This document shows, piece by piece, positions 46,101-59,300 of a DNA stretch of 64,000 nucleotides. Below the pieces are notes generated by a model. It did not search any database. It was not told the DNA's origin and worked only from the letters and a program-made list of their open reading frames with translations. Origin of the DNA: Parapristionchus giblindavisi. Its lineage: Eukaryota > Nematoda > Chromadorea > Rhabditida > Diplogasteridae. Numbering within the stretch: the stretch's first letter is position 1; each line of letters starts with the position of its first letter. The translations under genes were made by a program, and so were the position numbers. The stretch covers positions 124,001 through 188,000 of the forward strand of contig CALSFV010000359.1 in the NCBI GenBank assembly GCA_943737045.1, read 5' to 3'.

Positions 46101-49100
46101 ACTAACTCGATATTGATTAATCGCAGTTGCGTGGCAGCCTTCTGCGCGGTCCCAAGACGACCGATGAGGATACGGTAGAGCACGATGCGATCACCTCGCG
46201 TTATGAGCAGATGCAGGACGTCCGACGACTAGAATACAGTATACGGTAAGTAATCAGGCAATTATCGATCGATACACGGGCACATATCTTATATGTATCT
46301 TGTCGATCTTATATATATTTTGTTTGACTGCTCTTATCAAGTTTCTTTTTGGACTTTTTCTTGAATGGAGAAGAAATCTCTCAGAGACCAAAGGATAGAA
46401 CGGAAAAGAAGATTCCCCCTGCTTTGGCCCCCTCTACATATTACACGTAGACAGGATAAATTATTATTATACGTGCACAAACCTCGATATGGTAATCGAT
46501 AATGGGCGGAGCTTCGGGTGGTCCGCGGGCGGGAAAAGCGCACAACACAGCGCCACCGTGACGAGTCGAGACCACCAGAACCTGTTATGATAGCATAGAT
46601 AGCATCATAGGTCGAAAAGTATTTTGTTTAAAAGTACCAAGCCTGACCTGATTTTAAGCCAAATTTGCCAAAAATCGAAAAACATGACCCGATTTTGAAA
46701 ACCGATAACCTAACTATTCGACCTATGGATAGCATTTAAATGTTTCGTTGCACAAACACCATAGGAACACCGCCAGCTCATTCGGATACCTACTACATAT
46801 AACTGGGTAGACTACACACAAGCAGTTGCTACAGTAGCTGTAGCCAGCTTGCAGTTCAGACAGTAAGTGCTAAATATAAAACACTACAGGTGTTGTGCTC
46901 TGTGTATCACCGCTGAGGAGCACTTTTCTCTCTGTATGTGACTAGCTTGAACAAAACCACAGTCGTACCCGGCAAATTCGGGTTGCGAGATATTGATAAT
47001 TATTGGAAAGTTCTGTCAAAAATCTAGAAAAAATCTAGTGAACCTAGAAGTAATAATTCCCCTACCAACCTGACTTTATCATATTTTTCAACCATTTAAT
47101 TATGAATCTTTAAATACTCTCCGAGGTCAGATAAATTTATTATCATTATTATTAACCTTAGTGAGCGATACGAGAAAGAGCAGATGGAGCTGATTGATCA
47201 CCACGAATTGCACCACTTCTCCATTGCAGCCGGAAAAGACGCAACGGGACTGAAAATCAATAAATCAATATATTGTGAGCTGACGATTCCGTAAGCTGGC
47301 TACAGCTACGGTAGAAGGTACTGTAGACCATAGGTAGAAGAGTACGTTGGCCGCATTTTGGGCTTTTCTGCGAACCGCATTTTGAAAATCTGCGACCTAG
47401 CTATTCGGCCTACGGATTGATGCATACATTCTTACAAAACATCGTTGTTATACACTTTACACAATCTAGAAAGTAGAAGCAATCCATAGAATGATCCCAT
47501 CCCTTACACTAATACCGAAACCCATAGGTTGAATTGCGAGATTATCGGTTTTCAAAATACTGTCACCTTTCTCCATTTTTGGTAAATTTGGCAGCCAAAT
47601 TTTGCCTCAATGCGGTCAGATTTTCCGATCTGGTTTTGTAAATTTGGTCCAAAATTCGGTCAGGTTCTTCGATTTTTAGGAAATTTTGGCTCGAAATGCG
47701 ATTAGGCTTGGTACTTTGTAACATACTTTTCGACCAACGCCACATACTAATACCAAAACACGCACTCACCTCCTCCCTCTTCCGTCCCGTCATTCCCCGC
47801 TTCTGTCTCAACTCGTACACCGAACCGCCAGAGTCAAGCACCACCAGTGATCGACTACTGTAATTTGACGAGGTTATTGATTTTTTGATCAATCGTAGGA
47901 GTTTAACGATCGACTACTGTAACTTGATGAGATTATCAATTTATTGTTTAATCGGAGATTTTAGTGAAGATCATTGATCTAAGATTATCGACATACAAGA
48001 TTATTGACTACTAACAAAAATTGAAGGAAGGATCTCTTCATGCGAATTATCTTACACTGACGGCAAACTCTCTCATATTTGAGATATAGGTTATCTAAGA
48101 TACGGCAATTAGAGACAGGTTATCTCATATGTGAGATAACTTAGTTAGCTTACTCCTGTCCCCGTTACAATCCCGAGCGAGAGAGTATTTTCCAACATGT
48201 GTTTTTGAGAGATTTTGGAGTAAGCTAACCTTTCTCTATAGCTGAACAGTTAGACAACCTATATCTAAGAGAATTTGCCGTGAGTGTACCCATAGGTCGA
48301 ATAGCCAGGTTACAGATTTTCAAAATGGTCCAGGTTTTCAAAAAATCCCAAAATGAGACCAGGCTTCGTAGTTTGCAACGTACTTTTTGAAATATGCTAG
48401 GGTCAACCATGCACATCACAGCATAATCTTGATCAATTGTGTTTAAGTTAAATAACCATAATCCAAACCGATACCAGGAAGCCCCAAGTGTTACTGTATG
48501 AAACAATTGATTGATGTATACCGTATCCCTCAACATATGGCTACCGTATCCAATATATCTACCGTAGTACCTGAGGAAGGCAATCTGCAGCACTCCTCTA
48601 TCGATTTGAACCACTTGAGATGACGTCATCTCCACCGTGCCAGATGCGGTCGACACCACCTGGAAATATTTAAAAGATAAATAATTTTTTTTTTAAATAC
48701 ATAAATATAAATAAATGTACCCAATGACCTTAGTGTATATGTCAATAACCTTAATATAAATGCACTTGCTGTGCATTAACCTAATATAGTAAGTAGCGCG
48801 CAAAAGTAACTTCATACTTATTTTATTGTTTTGCTATTTTATGAGAATATAGAAAAAAAAGGTAAGTAAAGAGTAAGAATAAAGTAAGTTACTTTTTCAC
48901 CCTACTTACTATAATATTACCCTGCAAAACCGAAGCTCTCCTCGCATACCGTAACCATCCTCTCCTAACATACCGTAATCTTTCCTTTGGCATGACCAAT
49001 CGCAATACTCCGTCCATCGGGCGAGAATGCCACACATGCCGCCGACTCCCCGTCCGCACATCGAACCACTCGCTCAATGTTCTCAGTCTGTAATCAAGGA

Positions 49101-49126
49101 GGACTAGATAAATCGATGATCCAATC

Positions 49127-49198
<72 letters not shown>

Positions 49199-52100
49199 CG
49201 TTAAATGAGAACGCTCAATGTTCTCAGTCTGTAATTATATTATATATTTATCGACATGCTCAGCATGAAATAATACATGTGGGTATAGCAATAATAATAA
49301 TAAATAAATTACAGAAACTCTCGGCAGGGATTGATGTTGAAGAGGGTACGATGGGCACAAATTAGGGCAAACTAGATCAATGGATAATCCAATCAATAAT
49401 ATCAAAATCGATCGATCCATCGCCTAGTGCATACGCTACAAATAAACCGATACTACTCAATAATATAAATAAATTTCTACCTGTCTCTCCTATTAGTATA
49501 TCAGAGGACAAATACAAAATCGCGCCCTTTTTAAATATCTTGTTGCGCGAATATGCAGGGGGGGGGGGGGGGGGCGCATCTCAATATCGCGATGAGCAAT
49601 ACTTTCCCAAATTTTTAATCAATCAATCAATGCATTTTAATCTCTTTTTTTTTTTTTGGAGTTACACTATACCGCTGAGTCGCAGTGTTAGCGCCTCCAA
49701 TTTATTGGCTGATAGGGCCTATCCTGATCTGAAGGACCAGTGGCCATGGCCTACGATCAAACTGTGCTTGGAGCTCACAGTGGAGGATTTAGTTCGTGGT
49801 TTTTGACACCACTTCCGACATTTCTTAACCCCCTCGGTATTGGGTGGATCTTTCAGGGCGGGGGATCCATAATCGGTAAAAAAATCGCTGAAAGAGCAGG
49901 GGCATAGGTACAGTATGCAACACATCCAGAATAAGAAATTATTATTTATACCCAAGGCACCTAAGGTAACATACTACCTTCAAAAAATAATTCAAATAAT
50001 TATCAATATCTCGCAACCCGAATTTGCCGGGTACGACTGTGGTCTTGTTCAAGCTAGTCACACAGAGGGAAAAAAGAGTGTTAAAACACCACCCCACCTG
50101 TTGTGCACATGGCCGAAACAGTGAATCTCGCCTCTACTAATAACCACTTTTGATCCACTATTATCCAAATCCATTAGTGCATTTGCGTGTTTGACTATGA
50201 TCTATTTCTATTTTAACAGTCCAAAAGACCTATGCTATGTATATTTAACACCCTATAGATAGGTGTTACTGTTTCAGCGGTATTTTCATTTTACATGTTT
50301 GATCCAATCAATAAAACAAATTAATCGATCAAGCATTCATTCACCAATCAATAAGTCACTCGATCAAAAAATCAACAAAAAAATCAATAATCGTGCATAC
50401 CGTAAGTGAGAATACGAGTAGCGTGCCCCGATTGGTCACTACGGCCAGTCGTGACTCTCGTGACACAGCCAGTGCCGTCGGAACGCCCTCTGATTGGGAG
50501 TGTGCGAGGAGGAGCAGCGAGAGTTTGTCTGCAATACATTCAGGTCCTACTCTATCATACCCTCATAATGTTCCGCCCGCTACATTCGGCTCGTTTTTAT
50601 GATTACAATTTAAGCGAACAATAACTCCTCTGACCTATCATACAAGTGAGTCGGAGAGAGAGAGATCCTCCACTCTTAATCAATAATATCGTTACCGTAC
50701 CCATCATTCTGCTCTTCACCGGACAATCCTGCGTGTAACCCACGGATGCAGTGGACGAGAGCGCCGACGATACCGGACGTCCACCATCTATTATTATTAT
50801 TATTATTAAATTAATTTATAATTATATATTCTATTTATATTTATGTTTATGAAGACATTGCAGCATTAGATTTATTTGCACATTCGTGCGAACCATTAAT
50901 CTTGATATCCTCTCTAATGCACTGTTACATTTGCCTTACGTGCCTACGCCGTAACCACCTCCGCCGCGTGTCCGACGCGACGGAGGGGGTTACGGCGTAG
51001 GCACGTAAGGCAAATGTAACAGTGCATAAACTATTATTGTCATGTGCTACCGCAATCTGCCAGGTTTACACAAGGATCGTAACAGCTACCATTTCATCTT
51101 TTTTTTACTTGTTGAAACTGTATGATGTCTGATAAAAAACAGATAAAAATTTTCAAACATCCAGGACAAAATAAAGGAGCAGTTGCAATATGTAGTACCG
51201 AATTAAATAAATAAATAAGTAAGTAAAAACCTAGCAGTGAGGCGTCATCGTCGACGTCGAGGAAGGACACGCCCTCCAGAAGGCCCGACGCCGTCCCTCC
51301 ATCCTCCCATGAAGACTGAAATGGAATACAGTAATCATACATTTTCGGAGCCCTCAACGGATTTTTTTTATATAGTTGGTCGATGTTCAAAATATGGTGG
51401 GTCCAATTAGAGAAAAAAACAGCTTTTTTCCCGCATAAATTGATCATTGTTCGCATAAAAATTAGGTTATATCATAAGTGGGCACGCTGGGGGAAAGACT
51501 GTGCGCAAACCTGGAAATTGTAATGCAAGGCTATGCGCATGGCAAATTTTTTGCAGATATGACTGGAAATTTTCCAATTTTTGCGAGGCAAAGCTATGCG
51601 CAAGGCCCCGCAAGAGAAGGCTAGGCTGTGCGCAAAAAGAATTCGTTTTCACGCGCCCATCTATGGGTTATATAGTGAGTCGATCCTCGCATTGTGAGGG
51701 CATGAATGACGGTCATCTTGTTATCGAGTATAATAGATCAACAAACACTGTGCTCAATGCAAATATGCCAAAATTAAACAAAAAAAACGATATGGTTAAC
51801 CATGGCGTACTTTAATAGTCAGAGCTTTCTCACTTTTCGCACTCCCTATCTCTTTCGCCATATTGTTTCACTGTCACGCCATGCCCGCTTTCGAAACACT
51901 GCGAAGTTTACCAGAGGCGGGTTAACCGGTAGGACGACATTTTATAAATGATTAATTTTTCGCCGGATATCCCATTTGCAACAAAAATCCACAAGATGTA
52001 ACAAGGTATTCCTGCAGTCCTATTTAGTCACTAATGCACATGGCTCTCGCGTGATTGAAGAACTTAACGACAACAAGATCTACCTACCTCCGCTGATTCA

Positions 52101-52265
52101 CGATTCTCCAATCAATAATTGACAAACTAAAAATTACACACTCACATCTCTCAGTACTTCATCCAGTGACAACGTGGGTATGGACGCGTTATCATCAATA
52201 TCCAACCAGCTGCCCGCTCCGTCATCGTCAAACTCCAGTAGGCTAGAGCGTATCGACGCACTCAT
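33244..52265 (-). CDS. VPS8: VPS8, complete copy C (39 exons, 1308 aa)
   Basis: Subunit of the CORVET tether on early endosomes. Exons 5' to 3': 52146-52265, 51231-51315, 50701-50787, 50401-50528, 48974-49087, 48571-48659, 47770-47857, 47157-47249, 46483-46581, 46107-46228, 45815-45881, 45201-45350, 44682-44763, 44545-44632, 44338-44433, 44200-44287, 43851-43927, 42985-43094, 42499-42581, 41777-41866, 41542-41715, 41202-41244, 40850-40938, 40382-40459, 39997-40116, 39626-39688, 39499-39563, 39352-39436, 39191-39286, 38842-38898, 38340-38437, 37646-37763, 36998-37099, 36699-36783, 36242-36367, 35079-35196, 34313-34430, 33664-33752, 33244-33490. All borders are GT..AG, phases agree, and the sum is 3927 nt. 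Recognised by the propeller motifs DSGGSVYELRQKR and SRCVFSGCNGEV, the core motif LHCCLAGAAYPIG and the C-terminal RING-H2. Start ATG is at 52265 (MSASIRSSLLEFDDDG); acidic N-terminus as in the family. Slightly shorter than human VPS8 (about 1428 aa). Splicing was inferred by eye; a few borders could shift. Confidence 0.93.
35543..35667. mobile_element. Small inverted-repeat element (ctggtgttgaaatcc ends)
   Basis: Ends CTGGTGTTGAAATCC and GGATTCAAACACCTG, with ATGCATGAT palindromes inside. It splits the sequence ctacgtctagacatac, which is uninterrupted in copy A near 11097-11115. The target duplication is short or unclear (tct). Confidence 0.65.
36804..36922. mobile_element. CATAAGTCGAA MITE in copy C intron 33
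   Basis: 119 bp, ends CATAAGTCGAAAAG / ATTCGACCTATG. Absent at the same place in copy A (about 12215). It lies 20 bases from the exon 34 acceptor. No clean 8-bp duplication is visible because the target is a GT repeat. Confidence 0.8.
37936..38128. mobile_element. CATACATGGGCG MITE in copy C intron 31
   Basis: 193 bp. Ends CATACATGGGCGGG / GCGCCCATGTATG, with internal ttttacaggggg repeats. Flanks actataaa and actatgaa. Copy A has the empty site (about 13300-13307). Truncated relatives at about 30468-30622 (copy B) and 34664-34822 (copy C) lack the right end. Confidence 0.85.
41542..43927 (-). other. VPS8: VPS8-C exons 17-21: conserved VPS8 core (alpha-solenoid)
   Basis: About residues 533-710. 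It contains FDMLYDEIYP, SRAVILEFLDDYILDG, QNGLYDGVIYVMNRALGDYL and LMLYLHCCLAGAAYPIGVLP. This is the most diagnostic block of the family (Vps8 central domain) and the strongest basis for the gene call. The intron between exons 19 and 20 (41867-42498) holds a 15-bp satellite described separately. Confidence 0.88.
41867..42100. repeat. 15-bp satellite in copy C intron 19
   Basis: Orthologous array, uninterrupted here because the LINE of copy A is absent. A second array of a 20-bp unit (atctacagtaatctccgtac) follows at about 42405-42483 (four units; three in copy A at about 18102-18150). Confidence 0.9.
46606..46727. mobile_element. CATAGGTCGAA MITE (copy C intron 9)
   Basis: 122 bp. Perfect 8-bp duplication gatagcat on each side. 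Ends CATAGGTCGAAAAG / TATTCGACCTATG. The orthologue in copy A is at 22503-22615 (right duplication mutated to gataacat). Further, more degraded family members lie at about 2045-2170, 23219-23300, 23413-23632, 23944-24055, 47327-47420, 47520-47738, 48291-48400 and 57166-57265. Confidence 0.88.
48055..48286. mobile_element. TA-target MITE in copy C intron 6
   Basis: 232 bp, ends CACTGACGGCAAACTCTC / GAATTTGCCGTGAGTG, TA on both sides. Copy A shows the empty TA near 23941-23942. Confidence 0.85.
49645..49868 (-). mobile_element. Copy-C-specific poly(A)-tailed insertion
   Basis: About 215 bp between taatctct and gatccataat. The junction is uninterrupted in copy A (about 25271-25290). On the minus strand it ends in a run of about 12 A, as a retroposon would. 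I do not recognise tRNA promoter boxes or a coding domain. No target duplication is visible. Confidence 0.5.
50918..51026. mobile_element. 109-bp hairpin MITE (copy C)
   Basis: Orthologous to 26308-26416 with one arm mismatch (ccacc for ccccc), so it was inserted before the A/C duplication. Confidence 0.85.
51473..51665. mobile_element. CATAAGTGGGC MITE in copy C intron 1
   Basis: 193 bp. Perfect 8-bp duplication ggttatat at 51465-51472 and 51666-51673. Copy A has the uninterrupted site near 26837-26844. Confidence 0.88.
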
Positions 52266-53307
52266 ACCGTAACCCACAGATTACTGTAGATCGATACTGT
52301 AGATCCAGTGCCACTATTGATTGATCGGGTACCGTATCCCCGCAGATTATCGATCGATACTGTAAATCTCGCGCTATCGATCCAAATAGCGGAGAACGCA
52401 GATCAGCCGTGGACTATTGATTGAAGGGATACGGTAGATCGCTCGTGAACTATCGATTGACCGGATACCGTAACCCGAGAGATTATCGATCAGTCGACCA
52501 CAGCACTATCGGTGTTAGTCGTACATGCGCCACCACTATAACTGATAGTTTACATTATCGATCGATTCATTCTTGGCGCAGAGAGAGATATACCAGTGAT
52601 TGTATATACACACACTCGCATATGTTGCTCGACTGTATGGGGTCTCGAACTCCGTGCAACAATCAATACTTTATCGATTCTGTGTAAAATCCCATAATTA
52701 GCAAGGGTGTGTGTGTGTGTGGTTTTTCTTACTACCGTAAGTGCAAGTGAAAAAAAAGCGGAAGAAAAAAAAAACAAATCAATCGATAAAAAAGGGGCGG
52801 GGCATAGTATCACAGCTCACAAGAAACAATCAATCAATCACTTGCGGTTAGTTGGCAGAGAGACAGAGGGGGCGAACAAACGAAAGAGCGAAAAGGGATA
52901 GGTACGGTAATGCATAACAAAATATTACACAGTAACCTGATCACACTTGCTTGTGTCATAAGGTGGGTCAAGGCAATTATTAGATAGATACTGTGCGGGT
53001 AAAACGGGCATAAAACCATATCTGTAAATACTATAGTATAAATAGGTATAAAACCGAATGCATAAAAATCAATCAATAAATAGATAGACTATGATAAAAA
53101 AACAATCGTCTGGTATGTACAGCAGAAGAATCATCACATGGCTGGGGCTCATACAAAGCAATAATCTATCGAGCTACGAATCAATCAATCAATAAAATGG
53201 ACTACCGTATACCAAAGGGTGGGATCGTTGTGACAATCAATCAATAAGAGGGGCTATCGTAAACCAAAATCAGGGTGGAATCGTTGTGAGAGTGAATGAA
53301 TGTCACT
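52266..53307. other. Intergenic: GMPPB 3' end to VPS8-C start
   Basis: 1.04 kb without coding exons. It holds a short GT run (about 52708-52722), scattered AATC tetramers and TACCGTA heptamers, and an A-rich stretch at 52749-52795. It includes the VPS8-C upstream region, and this sequence is not present next to copies A, B or D, consistent with duplication breakpoints inside intron 1. Confidence 0.6.
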
Positions 53308-56300
53308 CTACATGATGACTTCCCTCTGGGGAACACTGACCGATATGGCCTTGTGGGGCAGGACCTGGGCGTTGTTGAGGTAGAGCTCATCTTTGACGAC
53401 GACGTCATCGCCGAGCACCGAAGAGCCCTCCATGCGCACCCAGGAACCTGAAAAAACGTAGGGATTACGGTATTCTTATTCTTTATTCCATCATAATATA
53501 CGTAACAGGGAAATAGTGACATAAAACGGATTGATGGATGTCCGTAGCTAAGGTAGCCCCTAAGCTAAGGTAGTTAAGGTATTCCCGAAAAGTCTCGTAA
53601 CGTCTCATAATGTCTCGTGCGCATTTGCATCACTGCTACGTTGAAAATCAACTGAGACAACAAATTAGCTACATAAGAGTTACACTTATAGCTAGTGAAG
53701 AGCTATGAATCAAAGCCCGCAACATCCCACGCACCTCTATCAACCTGCTGCTACACCAAATCAACTGGTGAAATTCAATTCTCGACTACCATCAACTACC
53801 AACACTTCTAAAGTTATTATTGTTATGAAAACGGAATCAATCGTTAATAAATCAATAATCAATAGATAATCAATCATATATGGGCGCCAACATGGGGGTG
53901 CCCCCTGTAAAATGATGGTTTTTCGAAAATTTGTGGAATGACCCCTGTAAAAATGACGTTTAGGTGAAATTTTTGAAAAAAAAATAGTGAAAGCACCCTG
54001 TAAAATTAATCATTTTTCGCTCGAATGCCCCCCCCCCCCCTGTAGAATCGAGCTCCAGGTACCCCGCCCATGTATGTAATCAATCAATAATCAATAGATA
54101 ATCAATCAATAATCTCACCAATATTGCACTTTCTTCCAATAATCGATTGGGCCACGAGTGCATTGGGCTGAATCTTGGTCTCCGCCAGCACGGTACAATT
54201 GCGCAGACGCACGCCGTTCTCGATGCGCACCGACGCACCGATTACCTTTAAATCAATCAATCAATTAATCCAATCCAATCTATCTATCTATTAATCAATA
54301 ATGTATGTCCAAGAAGACTTTGGAAAAATCTCCCTCATGTCAAGCAGGCCGATTGGACGAGCTACGCAAAGTTTTCGTGGGTTATTTGACTATTCCAATC
54401 AAGTTTCATATGCTGACGTTTTCTTGAATGGAGATGAATTCTCTCAGAGGCGAAAGGATAAATCTTGTGGATAAGGAGATTCCCCTTGTTTTGGCCCACT
54501 CTGCATAAAATATGCTGCTAGGATAATGATTTGAAATGAATTGAATAACTAACTGCATATGACCAACTCATAGCCACACAAAAACGCAGAATCACCAGGT
54601 CACTCAAGTAAAATCTATCTCGATAATATTTACAAGATTCTACTAGATTCTACCTTTTAAGAGATAAAGAATTGAATTGAATATGTAAAATACCGTATCA
54701 AACAAACGATAAATCAATGAAAAATCGATCATGTTTTCCTCTATCTATTGGTTGCTTTAAAACTATATTTGGGTACAACGACAGAATATGTAGTCGCAAA
54801 TAATCAATGAATCAGAATAAAGACATCAACTAATCAATCAATAATGCCCACTTGCAACATCCGCAATTAATCAATGAATCAGAACAAAAGACATCAACTA
54901 ATCAATCAATCAATAAATAGATAAATTAATCAATAAATGTATAAATCAATACTTACAACATCGGGCCCAATCACACAGCCCTCTCCGATGACTGCGGTCG
55001 GGTCGACGAGCACGTTGCCCTTGATGTGTTCACCTATACAATACATATTATTATTATTATTATTTTTAATATTATTATTAATATTATAATATTATTATTA
55101 TTATGCATTGATCGTAAACAATAAGAATATATATCCGAAAGATAACAAGACAGATTTAACTAAGTGGACAGCAAAGTACCCATCTCCTGGGACCTGCCGT
55201 ATACAGGTTTCAAGAATCACACAATACCCGCAGGAGAGATCACGCTGGGATTGGTCTTTGTGTAGACTGAAAAGGATAAAATCTAACCCGTCGCTAGCAG
55301 CTCCGGTCGCTTCTGTCTCACGTGCTGCAGGTACAGTGTCTGACCTGCCAATCAATCAATAATTCGATGTGATCAATCAATAAATCGTTTGTAGCCAGTA
55401 TATTGATATACTTCAGAAGTATACTGATTAATTTCAAATACTCACAGAGAAAATTCTATTACGAGACTGTTCTGTTCTAGGAAATTGGCTGCTTAGAACA
55501 GAACATCGGAAATTGAATTTCTTACTTTTCAAGAGGATTTTTCGCAGATATTTCTTATAATTAAGAAAATGTGTGAGTACGAGGGACAAAAAGGAGAAGT
55601 CGATAAAATCAATAGATTACTGATTTATTGATTGATTGATTACCGTACCCTTGAGGAAGTCGACCGGCTGACCAATGTCCATCCAGAAGCCGGGCAGGAC
55701 AAAGGCGAACAGCTTGCCCTCCGCCGCCACCGCTGGGAACACCTGAGAGGGATTACGGTATGATAGGAGGTTACGGTATGATAAGAGGTTACGGTAAGAT
55801 AGGAGGTTACGGTAAGATTGATCAATCGATACACAGTAAATTTCACATCAATAGTATTGATTCAATACATACAGAAGCTTTCCACAGCTTTACACAACTT
55901 TGCACAAACACACCGTAATATATAGCCGGGCAACATTCTTTCCCCAGAATTGGTTAAAAAAACTATATTTCGAAGGTAACCAATCAATAATCTATGGTTT
56001 ACGGTATACCTCCTTCTCGATCGACGTCGGCTTGAGCGGGATTCGATCGAGAATCGCGGGCGAGAGGATGTAGAGACCGGCATTGATCTTGTTGCCGACG
56101 TATCTGAATCAATCAATAATCAAGCAATCAATCAATAATGGGACTACCGTATACCAAATCAGGGTGCAATCGTTGCGATAATGAATTCAACTGCTCAACA
56201 ACTATCCTTCCCCCAAACATTAATCATAGCCTAATTAAGATTTTTTTCCGTCACCAACTGATTCTTTTCGATTATTCTATATCAATGCCACTACATGACT

Positions 56301-59300
56301 AAAATGTATAGGACTAAAATAGACCATGGAGACATGAAAGCACGGGGTTAGTCGCGCGCTGAAAACATACACTTTCGGTGCTCCATTTTTATATGGTGGA
56401 CATTTGGTGGGTCTATTTAGAAAAAAATCTCAATTTTTGCTTCAAATGACTGAAAATAGGCCATATATGGTGGCTAAATCCTCATTGTGAGGCATGAAAA
56501 TGAAAATCAAACGCCAACTTAATTAAATCGATAGGAAGGGAAGTGCACTCACTCCTGTGGTTTCTCGACAAACTCCGAGATCTGTCCATTCGATTCCTCG
56601 AAGACGACCACTCCGTATTTGGACGGCTCAGAGACCTGTAATTGAAATAACAATAATATTTTAAAAAATAATATTAATAATTTTATTCACCGTAAGGCAA
56701 TCACCAAATTAATTGTTAAAAAAAGTGTTAAATGAGAACTATAATCAATTCTAGTTACTAGTTCAAAACCAGTGTATGCGATAATGAAAACATACAAAAA
56801 TCGATAATTTGAAAATTGCCAAATCCCAAAACGAAATCTACCGTATACCTACCTCGGTGACAGCGATGGTCGCTTCGGCGCCGTGGGCGCGATGGAAGTT
56901 GATCATAGCGGCGAAGGGAAAGTCGCAGATGACGTCAGAGTTGAGGACGAAGAAGGGCTCATCACCATCGAGATGATCTCTGAAATCAATCGATAATATG
57001 ATAATGAGAAATCAATCGATATTGATGGATCGAAACAATGGCATTTCATACTATTTGTATCTAAGCGCATGGTAAATTACACGGGATTGAGGATAAGAAA
57101 TGAAGTTATAAATCCATTCCCGATGTGATATATAAATGCGTGGACACGAAATCAACTAACTGTGTATAGGTCGAATGGCTATGTTACAAATTTGCAAAAT
57201 GCAGTCAGGTTTTCACAAAAAACAACAACAAAATGCTGTTAGGTTTCGTACTTTTCGACCCATGTCAAAGGGACAAAGATCACACGTATGGCGTAATACC
57301 CCTATAAGCCTCTCAACGCGCTCTCTCGATGACATGCAATGCATGTCATGCATCCATAAAAATAGAGCGAATGATAATGCAATGAAACGACAGCCAACAG
57401 GAGACTACTTCTTTCCCACAGTATAGAAGAGTATACAGCAGGGGTGCGCATTTCTCGTTTCTCGATTATTATTCTTATTTTTCGAGGAAAACTTAAAAAT
57501 TAAAATCATACGTGGGCGGGTATTGCCGCTGGAAATGAAAATCGGGGGGTCGAACGCAAAAATCGGGGGGTCAGAAGCAAATTTAGCATTTATACGTCAT
57601 TTTGAGTGATTTTTTCGGAAAATCGGGGGGTCGGGAGCCAAAAATCGGGGGTGTATTGCCGCTAGCGGCAGTGGTGCCCACGTATGATTAAAATAGATTT
57701 AAAATTCTATCAAGAGTGAAATATGTGTTTAATAAATTCCCTTTAAGAGTCAAATTGCACCCCAGTACACACAGTAAGCACACGGTATCATCTCACAGTA
57801 TACCTCGCAAGGGCCAGTGGTCCGGCCGTTCCCAGCGGCTCCTCTTCGAGCGAGAAATGAATCTTGACGCCCAGTCGTTCCGCGTGACTGCGCATTTCCT
57901 GCTCCAACTGCTCGGCACGATAACTGCAAGTAGTTTGATTATAATTATTGTTATTATTATTATAATGATTATTAATGATTTTTCAAGGATATCACTTTTA
58001 TGACACACCATGCGACACAATATAACTAACCTATATATTTCTTTTAAATAATTTACATTTTACATGCATGCAAACCTATTATTATAATATTGTTAATTTA
58101 ATTATGACGCTTAAAATATAGTGGCAGCTAATCTTGATAGTGTTTTTTGTTCATGGACATTTAAGAAGACGTTTATTTATTATTATTATTATTATTATTG
58201 TTACAATTATTATTACAACTATAACCATAGTAGCCTAGCGCATACACAATCCCTCCCCAGTTTGCATGATTCATTGAAATCACAAATTCCTCACAACCAT
58301 AAAAGTTGCGCATAGTTCGCAAATAATTAGTGACTGGCCACTGATAAGGACGAGATCATTAATATCAAAAATTCTTTACGCATAATAGGATTACAAAGAG
58401 TGAGAGCGACGCCATCAAAATGGATTATCGATTGATTTTTTCTATTATTTTAACGATTGATCGATCGGCGATTGATTCGTTTTGACTAATTGATCGCATG
58501 GTTCGTAAATAATCAATGGCTGGTTACTGATAAGTGCGAGATCCTGCATGTCATCTTGTCATCGTTGTTGTTTATGCGATATAAAAAATCCTGTGAGGAC
58601 GCCGAAAATATATGTCCACATTTCCTCCCCAGTTTTCATGATCCATTCCCCTCACAAATTCCTCACAACCATAAAAGTTGCGCATGGTTCGTAAGTAATT
58701 AGTCAGTGATAAGCGCGAGAGATCATTCACACCATGTTGTCATCATATGTCATCCGAACTATGCAACTGCTTATTTCTTTGATATCTATGACAAGGTGAC
58801 TAATAAAAGTACACCGCGACACAACAAGAAAGAGGTTTTCGCAATTCGCAAATTCTTTTCTAATGCAATCAAAGGTTAGTCATAGTACTTTACAACCGTG
58901 AGCAACATTCCCGAAAAATCTGCAGGGCTTGCTGCAAAAAAAAAGTAATCTTTTAAAAGAATTCATTATAAATAAAAGTCATGATAAAAGACTCTTATTT
59001 ATATGGCACTCTGTAAACAATTTGTACAGGCAGTCTGTCTGCAGAAATTTTCGTCAAACGATTGGCCTCGTATGATACTTTAAAAGAGCGAGTTCAGACT
59101 TACAATTAGTGGCCATTATCGGAGGTCACCAAATCCTCAGAAAGTTTAGTCATAGTTTAATCTTTTAAAAAGTACGTAGTTATCAGAATAGAGATGCGAA
59201 TGAGTCATATAGTAATCCGTAAGAAGAAATTGCAAAAATAGCGACATTAGTATGGCATCACCTCTATAAGGAATGTCATATATTTTCGGCGCAAAAATAC

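Larger units (their letters stand above)
45201..50528 (-). other. VPS8: VPS8-C exons 4-12: N-terminal beta-propeller
   Basis: About residues 98-414 of the 1308-aa protein. Exon 4 reads EGVPTALAVSRESRLAVVTN, the first blade. Exon 5 carries a WD-like FSPDGRSIAIGHAKGKIT stretch. Exon 7 carries DSGGSVYELRQKRGMTGRK. Exon 8 carries SRCVFSGCNGEV. Exon 9 carries VLVVSTRHGGAVLCAFPARG. These line up in order with the propeller of animal VPS8. Exon 12 contains an acidic, glycine-rich insert (DDEEGGGGGC) that I do not recall from other VPS8 proteins and that is probably a surface loop. Confidence 0.85.

Noticed and set aside
49645..49700. tRNA gene or tRNA-derived SINE head in the copy-C insertion
   Set aside because: No convincing A and B box pair or cloverleaf could be found by eye.
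55108..55362. 84-residue plus-strand frame
   Set aside because: Antisense to GMPPB exon 9 and its intron; no independent support.
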